A stretch of 9,309 nucleotides of DNA, from assembly GCA_018065685.1 (NCBI GenBank), contig JAGHSU010000116.1, positions 1 to 9,309 on the forward strand, written 5' to 3'. Positions 4,972-9,309 of this stretch are shown in pieces. Origin of the DNA: Candidatus Methanocorpusculum equi (lineage in GTDB: Archaea > Halobacteriota > Methanomicrobia > Methanomicrobiales > Methanocorpusculaceae). The translations under genes were made by a program, and so were the position numbers. How positions within the stretch are numbered: the first letter of the stretch is position 1; the number at the start of each line of letters is the position of its first letter. The notes beneath the pieces were generated by a model, which was not told the DNA's origin, ran no database searches, and was given only the letters and a program-made list of their open reading frames with translations.

Positions 4972-6077
4972 TTCAGCTGTTCTGCACCTTCTCCCTCCAG
5001 GAGAGACATTGTCTCCTCTTTTCTCTTTGAAAGAGCGCACCCGCCGTCATGGGACACGGCAGTTAGTTCGGACGCGGATATCCGGGAAAAGAACGGGGAT
5101 TCCAGTGCCTCCTTTAAGGAGCAGGTCTTCAGACTCCTGTCAGAGAACGGGGAAAAAGGACACGGCTCGGCAGCTCCGAACGGATTGATATGGAAAAATC
5201 CTATTCCCGCCGCAAGACATCCGCCCATAAACTCCTCGTCTCCCGGAAATGAAAGAACCCAGAGCGAGCGGAACCGCCCTCTCGCATACGAGAGCCGTTC
5301 TGCCAGATACAAGCGGTCTTCTGCGTCCGGTTCGAGGCCCTGGTCTTTTTCCCCTGATGCAGTGTATTCGATAAAAAAGGCCGCAGCGGTTCCGGCACGG
5401 GCGAGCCCTTCGAAGAAGGCATCGGATGTGACCTCTCTGATGTTTTCCTTTGAAACGGTTATTGCTGCTCCGAAAAGAGCACCGTTTGCATGGAAATATT
5501 CTGCGGCCGAAGACGCTTTTTCAAACACTCCTGCGCCCCGCCGTTCATCAGTTGCGCTTCTTCCGCCTTCGATACTGAACACCGGAAAGAGATTGCGCGA
5601 CCGTACAAAAAGCTCCGCCATATCAGTGTCAAACAAAGTACCGTTGGTAAACACCGGAAATATCAGATTCTTTTCCTTCGCGGCAGTAGAGATGACCTCA
5701 CGGTTTAAGCGCGGCTCCCCTCCTGCCAGGATGACAAAGGAGATACCAAATTCCTCTGCCTCAGAAAAAATCCGCCCCCAGTCCTTTGCAGTAAGCGGTG
5801 TATCTTTTGGTGCGTCCGAACAAAAGCCGCATCCGCGTGCATAACATCCTTTGCAGTGGAGGTTGCACCGCTCTGTGATGCTTGCGATCAGAAAGACAGG
5901 AACATGCAGTCCTGTCCGTTCATACCGTCTTCTGATGCGCGCACGATGCTTCTGAATGCGCAGCTGCCGCAGCAGAAACCGTTTTTCCTGCCGGTCGGCA
6001 GCGGATTCCTTCAAAACAGAGGAGATGAGACGGAAGACTCCGTCATTCAGATATGCAGTAAGTTCGTTTGGGCGCAT
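4965..6077 (-). CDS. Radical SAM protein with SPASM-like C-terminal cysteines, function unknown
   Basis: A 370-residue radical SAM enzyme. The cluster motif is CNLHCKGC (Cys71, 75, 78; CX3CX2C), followed by two extra cysteines (83, 86). GGEP at 119-122 is the SAM-binding motif. After the barrel, Cys287, 306, 319 and 347 lie in a segment with HINPFGAAEPCPF and SLKTCSLKEAL. This resembles the SPASM/twitch region that binds auxiliary clusters in peptide-modifying enzymes. Residues 29-54 are strongly basic and may contact nucleic acid or a partner. No precursor peptide gene is visible beside it. The ATG at 6077 has no Shine-Dalgarno but a TTAAATAA box 30 bp upstream. The nearest same-strand neighbour is the iron-sulfur flavoprotein, a possible electron donor. 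I cannot name the substrate. Confidence 0.88.
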   Translation of the reverse strand: MRPNELTAYLNDGVFRLISSVLKESAADRQEKRFLLRQLRIQKHRARIRRRYERTGLHVPVFLIASITERCNLHCKGCYARGCGFCSDAPKDTPLTAKDWGRIFSEAEEFGISFVILAGGEPRLNREVISTAAKEKNLIFPVFTNGTLFDTDMAELFVRSRNLFPVFSIEGGRSATDERRGAGVFEKASSAAEYFHANGALFGAAITVSKENIREVTSDAFFEGLARAGTAAAFFIEYTASGEKDQGLEPDAEDRLYLAERLSYARGRFRSLWVLSFPGDEEFMGGCLAAGIGFFHINPFGAAEPCPFSPFSDRSLKTCSLKEALESPFFSRISASELTAVSHDGGCALSKRKEETMSLLEGEGAEQLKG

Positions 6078-6099
6078 GGGTGTATTTTGTGGGAGAGGA

Positions 6100-6107
6100 T
6101 TATTTAA
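6100..6107 (-). promoter_or_regulatory. TATA box of the radical SAM gene
   Basis: TTAAATAA on the minus strand begins 30 bp before the ATG at 6077. There is no ribosome binding site, so a leaderless mRNA is expected. Confidence 0.55.
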
Positions 6108-6171
6108 TGGGTTTTCGGTTGGTGTGGATACTCTTTGCTGTTATAAGATTCAATCTGTTTTTGTTCGTCGT

Positions 6172-6393
6172 TGTTGTAACTTAGGTGCGGCGTTGTCACC
6201 AAAACCTAACCTCTTTCCCCAAGCGAGCCGCCCGCGCCATGCGATTGACGAGAGCCGAAGGCTCGAAGTTGGAGCAGGCCCGAAGGGCATACGGCTTAAG
6301 CGGGGCTAGGCGCGGGTGAATAGGCTCGCGATTTGCGTAGATTTGCGTAGATTCGCGGTTTTACAGAGAGCATCCACACCGTCAGTTACAACA
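6172..6393. repeat. Inverted-repeat element, long copy with structured core
   Basis: TGTTGTAACTTA at 6172-6183 faces TCAGTTACAACA at 6382-6393 (11 of 12 paired). The inner right end ATCCACACC (6372-6380) is shared with the short copy at 4097-4105. An extra inverted GGTGTGGAT lies outside the left end at 6121-6129. Inside are a perfect 10-bp tandem (ATTTGCGTAG at 6331-6340 and 6341-6350) and a GC-rich core of nested stems, listed separately. I see no protein-coding gene in 6108-6444. The element lies between the promoter region of the radical SAM gene and the 3' end of the PFL-family gene. Confidence 0.65.
6223..6329. other. GC-rich multi-stem core, possible structured RNA
   Basis: Nested perfect complements occur in order. 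GCGAGCC (6223-6229) pairs with GGCTCGC (6323-6329), and CCCGCGCC (6231-6238) with GGCGCGGG (6309-6316). Inside are two hairpins with the same GAA loop: GAGCC/GGCTC (6252-6264) and GCCC/GGGC (6278-6288). Farther out, AAAACC (6201-6206) pairs with GGTTTT (6357-6362), then the terminal repeats pair. The arrangement is collinear and branch-like. The strand, if transcribed, is unknown because the pairs are all Watson-Crick. I do not recognise it as a known RNA family. Confidence 0.45.
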
Positions 6394-6411
6394 TCCTCAA
6401 AGAGCATCCGC

Positions 6412-6434
6412 ATCCCGGATATACCCTCCGGGAT
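6412..6434 (-). terminator. Hairpin after the PFL-family gene
   Basis: ATCCCGG (6412-6418) and CCGGGAT (6428-6434) form a perfect 7-bp stem with a 9-base loop, ending ten bases beyond the gene's stop codon. No T-run follows, so it may stabilise the mRNA end more than terminate transcription. Confidence 0.35.
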
Positions 6435-6444
6435 TTCCCCCCCA

Positions 6445-7809
6445 TTAATTCTTAAAGCTGTGAATCGGTGCGGGGATTCTTCCGCCGCGGGAGACAAACT
6501 CCTCACAGGAGTAGGGGGAGATGGCCTGGACCGGCGCGCTTCCTAAAAGTCCGCCGAACTCAAGCGTGTCGCCGATGGTCATTCCGATGGCAGGAATTAA
6601 CCGGACGGCAGTTGTCTTCTGGTTTACCATGCCGATTGCCGCTTCATCAGCAATGACCCCTGCAATTGACGAGGCAGACGTGTTTCCGGGGACCGCTATC
6701 ATATCAAGACCTACCGAGCAGACGCAGGTCATTGCCTCAAGCTTTTCGAGGGAAAGTGCTCCGCGGGTTACTGCATTTATCATTCCCTGGTCTTCGCTCA
6801 CCGGAATGAAGGCGCCTGAAAGACCGCCCACGAACGAACTGGCCATAACGCCTCCTTTCTTGACCTGGTCATTTAACAGGGCAAGGGCTGCAGTGGTGCC
6901 GGGGGCTCCTACTGATGCAAGCCCCATCTCTTCGAGGATGTCTGCCACACTGTCGCCTACCGCAGGGGTTGGTGCAATGGATAAATCCACAATACCAAAC
7001 GGAACATTCAGCCGCTTTGATGCTTCAAGGGCAACCAGCTGACCGACACGCGTCACCTTGAACGCGGTTTTCTTGACGGTTTCGCAGAGCACCTCAAAGT
7101 TTTCCCCGTGAATCTTTGTAAGGGCGTGGCGCACGACGCCGGGTCCGCTTACACCGACATTTACGACCGCATCTCCTTCGGTCACCCCGTGGAACGCTCC
7201 GGCCATGAACGGATTGTCGTCAGGTGCGTTGCAGAACACAACAAGCTTTGCACATCCGATGCATCCCTTATCCTTTGTCATCTCCGCAGTTTCACGGACA
7301 ATTTCCCCCATCAGCCGCACGGCATCCATGTTAATGCCGGTCTTTGTAGAGCCGATGTTTACCGAACTGCAGACCTTTTCAGTAACAGCCAGCGCCTTCG
7401 GGATGGAACGGATTAACAGCTCATCCGCTTTGGTCATGCCTTTTGACACAAGCGCAGAGTATCCGCCGAGGAAGTTTACCTTTGATGCTGCGGCCGCTTT
7501 ATCCAGGGCCTGTGCGAGGAGCACAAAGTCATCGGGGGTTTTGCAGACCGCCCCTCCCACCAGGGAAATGGGAGTAACAGATATTCGTTTGCTTACAATC
7601 GGGATTCCAAACTCCTGCTCAATCTCTTCACCCACCCGCACCAGATCTTTGGCGGTTCGGGTGATCTTCTCATAGACTGCGTCTGCCAGTTCCTTTGGTG
7701 TGTTTCCTTTGCAGTCGAGCAGACTGATGCCGAGCGTGATAGTTCTTACATCGAGCTTTTCCTGCCCGATCATTGCGTTTGTTTCGTTGACTTCAAAAAG
7801 GGAAACCAT
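6445..7809 (-). CDS. PFL-family protein (UPF0210, DUF711)
   Basis: A 454-residue protein, full length for UPF0210 (about 450). It carries the family's glycine-rich and cysteine-bearing segments, such as [27 protein letters not shown] with [40 protein letters not shown] and [15 protein letters not shown]. Family members are annotated PFL-like by fold. I see no C-terminal glycyl-radical motif, so catalysis like pyruvate formate-lyase is not implied, and the reaction is unknown. The ATG lies three bases after the stop of the ACT-domain gene, with AGGAT about seven bases upstream inside that gene's end. This same two-gene order occurs in streptococci and other Firmicutes. A joint role in sensing or binding a small molecule, such as an amino acid, is plausible inference only. 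Confidence 0.93.
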   Translation of the reverse strand: MVSLFEVNETNAMIGQEKLDVRTITLGISLLDCKGNTPKELADAVYEKITRTAKDLVRVGEEIEQEFGIPIVSKRISVTPISLVGGAVCKTPDDFVLLAQALDKAAAASKVNFLGGYSALVSKGMTKADELLIRSIPKALAVTEKVCSSVNIGSTKTGINMDAVRLMGEIVRETAEMTKDKGCIGCAKLVVFCNAPDDNPFMAGAFHGVTEGDAVVNVGVSGPGVVRHALTKIHGENFEVLCETVKKTAFKVTRVGQLVALEASKRLNVPFGIVDLSIAPTPAVGDSVADILEEMGLASVGAPGTTAALALLNDQVKKGGVMASSFVGGLSGAFIPVSEDQGMINAVTRGALSLEKLEAMTCVCSVGLDMIAVPGNTSASSIAGVIADEAAIGMVNQKTTAVRLIPAIGMTIGDTLEFGGLLGSAPVQAISPYSCEEFVSRGGRIPAPIHSFKN

Positions 7810-7812
7810 CGT

Positions 7813-8085
7813 TTATATCCTGTGCATGCGGTCAAAAATCTCTTCGCGCTGGCAGTGAATCTTGACACCGAGCTCGTCTCCGATTTTGTCCATCTCGGCA
7901 GACATATCTGCAAATGAGGCGGTGCTTTTTGCGATGTTTACAATCATCATCATATTGAAGTATCCCTGAACAATGGTCTGTGAGATATCCTCCACATTGA
8001 CGTGTTTGTCAGAGAGGTAGGTACAGACGCGGGCAATAATTCCCACTGTGTCGCGTCCGACAACGGTTATGATTACTTTTTCCAT
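7813..8085 (-). CDS. ACT-domain protein (UPF0237)
   Basis: A 90-residue protein made of one ACT domain. IITVVGRDTVGIIARVCTYL (residues 5-24) is the first strand and helix with the ligand-binding G-x-D-x-x-G-I-I-A turn. NVEDISQTIVQGYFNMMMIV is the second and third strand, as in GcvR-type regulators and the formyl-FH4 deformylase ACT domain. ACT domains usually bind amino acids as dimers. The gene is first in an operon with the UPF0210 gene (3-bp gap). Upstream there is no Shine-Dalgarno at useful distance, but a promoter with TATA-like CTTATC 34 bp before the ATG and the palindrome CTCCTCAGGAG. It is divergent from ycaO. The ligand is unknown. Confidence 0.94.
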   Translation of the reverse strand: MEKVIITVVGRDTVGIIARVCTYLSDKHVNVEDISQTIVQGYFNMMMIVNIAKSTASFADMSAEMDKIGDELGVKIHCQREEIFDRMHRI

Positions 8086-8103
8086 ACTGCTTATACTATT
8101 ATT

Positions 8104-8124
8104 CTCCTCAGGAGATAAGGGTTG
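8104..8124 (-). promoter_or_regulatory. Promoter and palindromic site of the ACT/UPF0210 operon
   Basis: On the minus strand CAACCCTTATC (8124-8114) is a BRE plus TATA-like element; CTTATC begins 34 bp before the ATG. The perfect 11-base palindrome CTCCTCAGGAG (8104-8114) abuts it on the downstream side, and ATAATAGTATA follows. A protein bound there would block the promoter; it is a candidate operator. Confidence 0.45.
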
Positions 8125-8281
8125 TGTGGCAGAGGTGCGTTTTTTCCTTTGTTTTTGCGAAAACGGCGGCGGATACGGGAAAGCGTCCCGGTACGCGCAG
8201 AGAATTTATCCGCAGTTTCTTCCGTACTGTTCCTCTCTGAAAAAGAGAAACAGACAGGAACCTGCAGAGACAGACAGAAAC

Positions 8282-8310
8282 ATACATTATCCTTCAAAAC
8301 AAATATATGG
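8282..8310 (+). promoter_or_regulatory. Probable promoter of the ycaO gene
   Basis: ATTATCC (8286-8292) lies about 28 bp before ATG 8315. The AT-rich AAATATATGG (8301-8310) sits where the ATAATAG patch is in the other promoters. No Shine-Dalgarno is present. The alternative reading, with ATATAT as the TATA box, would place transcription start inside the gene. Confidence 0.4.
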
Positions 8311-8314
8311 TTTA

Positions 8315-9309
8315 ATGATAAAACTCAACTCCTCCCCGAAAGTCTATACCGGCTGGACCGAGCGAAGCTGTCACCCCAAAGACACCTTAGCCCGCATCGA
8401 ACAGTTCACAGGTCCTGCAGGAATAACAAGAGTTGCAGACATAACAGACCTCGACCGTCTGGGAATTCCGGTCTACTCCTGTAACCGGCCCGGCGCTGCA
8501 GACGGGGCAATATCTGTTTACAACGGAAAAGGAGGCACCGAAGAGGAGGCGCGTGCCGCAGGCATTATGGAAGGAATTGAGCGCTACAGCGCAGAAGCAA
8601 TCCCCCGCGACCTGCAGAACCACACCTTTCAGGAGATGCAGCTTGCAGGATACAATGTCTTAAATCCCGAAGAGTTAATCCTCCCGCAGGCCTCCCCGAA
8701 GGGTGCTGCAATTCCATGGGCTGAAGGGTATGATATCGTAAATAACGAATCGGTATATCTCCCCTTCTGTGCGGTTGTTCACCCGAATCCCTTATACATG
8801 GAAACACTGTTCCGCTCCAGTTCAAACGGAATTGCATCAGGAAACACCATGGAAGAGGCAATATTTTATGCTCTCACCGAGGTCATCGAACGCGATTCCT
8901 GGTCCCTTGCGGAGGTCACAAGAAACACCGGAAAGAAACTGACCAATCTGCCGGAGAAAGTTGCCGAGATGGCGGAAAAGTTCACGAAAAACGGGGTTGA
9001 GGTAACGCTGCGGGACATCACATCCGATATCGGCATCCCGACGATTGCCGCAGTGGCAGACGATGTTGAACTTAAAGACCCGCGTCTTTTAATGATCGGG
9101 ATGGGAACCCATACCAATGCGGAAATCGCCATGATTCGTGCCCTCTCCGAGGTTGCGCAGAGCAGGGCAACACAGATTCACGGTGCACGTGAGGATGCAA
9201 CGCTTGCCCGCTTCCGTGAGATGATGGGCTACGACGGGGTAAAGCGGATGAACGCCTACTGGTTTGCGGGAGAGGAGTACAAGTCTGCGGCGGAGATTCC
9301 CTCATGCAG
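8315..9309 (+). CDS. ycaO: YcaO-type McrA-glycine thioamidation protein (methanogenesis marker 1), 3' end outside window
   Basis: The first 331 codons of a YcaO protein (family about 400 residues); the frame is open to the end. GITRVADITDLDRLGIPVYS (36-55) and AISVYNGKGGTEEEARAAGI (65-84), followed by MEGIERYSAE (85-94), match the methanogenesis-marker-1 branch. The ExxER of 86-90 and ALTEVIERDSW (186-196) supply the acidic and basic residues of the YcaO ATP and metal site. Family knowledge: with a sulfur source, and often TfuA, this enzyme phosphorylates a backbone amide and makes the thioglycine in the active site of methyl-coenzyme M reductase. Whether tfuA follows cannot be seen. ATG 8315 is chosen because the encoded N-terminus leads straight into the domain and a leaderless-type promoter precedes it. 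The gene diverges from the ACT/UPF0210 operon. Confidence 0.92.
   Translation, partial: MIKLNSSPKVYTGWTERSCHPKDTLARIEQFTGPAGITRVADITDLDRLGIPVYSCNRPGAADGAISVYNGKGGTEEEARAAGIMEGIERYSAEAIPRDLQNHTFQEMQLAGYNVLNPEELILPQASPKGAAIPWAEGYDIVNNESVYLPFCAVVHPNPLYMETLFRSSSNGIASGNTMEEAIFYALTEVIERDSWSLAEVTRNTGKKLTNLPEKVAEMAEKFTKNGVEVTLRDITSDIGIPTIAAVADDVELKDPRLLMIGMGTHTNAEIAMIRALSEVAQSRATQIHGAREDATLARFREMMGYDGVKRMNAYWFAGEEYKSAAEIPSC

Noticed and set aside
4855..5844. Long plus-strand open frame (329 codons) opposite the radical SAM gene
   Set aside because: It is antisense to a clear radical SAM protein, its start lies in the 14-bp repeat array, and its product is Ser/Pro/Arg-rich with no domain. The opposite strand explains the open frame.
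6331..6357. ATTTGCGTAG tandem considered as an iteron origin
   Set aside because: There are only two perfect copies and one partial, inside a folded inverted-repeat element, with no replication gene nearby.
6306..6506. 66-codon minus-strand frame across the right end of the long element and the PFL gene tail
   Set aside because: It runs through the terminal repeat, the 10-bp tandem and the 3' end of a known gene in another frame, so it is not credible as a protein.
8122..8484. Open frames in the 8086-8314 divergent region on either strand
   Set aside because: They overlap both promoters and the start of ycaO in a different frame and show no recognisable motif; the region is best read as intergenic.

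Overview
The window looks like chromosomal DNA of a methanogenic archaeon, most likely a Methanomicrobiales lineage such as Methanocorpusculum. The genus is my inference; the methanogen call is firmer. It rests on a YcaO protein of the methanogenesis-marker-1 type at the right edge (the McrA thioglycine enzyme), a compact four-cysteine iron-sulfur flavoprotein, archaeal BRE/TATA-like promoters placed for leaderless transcripts, T-rich terminators, and a tRNA gene without an encoded CCA end.

Layout. Bases 9-82 encode tRNA-Val(GAC). Next is an isochorismatase-fold cysteine hydrolase whose full reading frame opens only at an ATA codon (140). Bases 811-3976 are accessory: a small lipoprotein (854-1303), a MNT-HEPN toxin-antitoxin pair (1395-2038) and a large multi-repeat surface lipoprotein (2093-3604). 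The large gene is cut by an in-frame TAA, with its last domain continuing in the same frame to 3976. The two lipoprotein genes share a nearly identical promoter plus signal-peptide module 1239 bp apart, with the toxin-antitoxin pair between them.

From 4249 to 8085 all genes lie on the minus strand. In transcription order they are an ACT-domain protein and its PFL-family (UPF0210) partner, a stand-alone radical SAM enzyme, and an iron-sulfur flavoprotein. The ACT/UPF0210 pair is a widely conserved two-gene operon of unknown function. Its promoter diverges from that of the methanogenesis-marker YcaO gene (8315 to beyond the window end).

Non-coding structure is rich. Two elements with the same terminal inverted repeats (TGTTGTAACTTA...) sit at about 4030-4140 and 6172-6393. 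The longer one encloses a GC-rich core with several nested perfect stems. A 14-bp tandem repeat of seven units covers the 3' end of the radical SAM gene. A 10-bp direct repeat brackets the likely promoter of the toxin-antitoxin operon. The best candidates for something undescribed are the terminal-repeat element family with its folded core, the ATA start and the interrupted surface lipoprotein.
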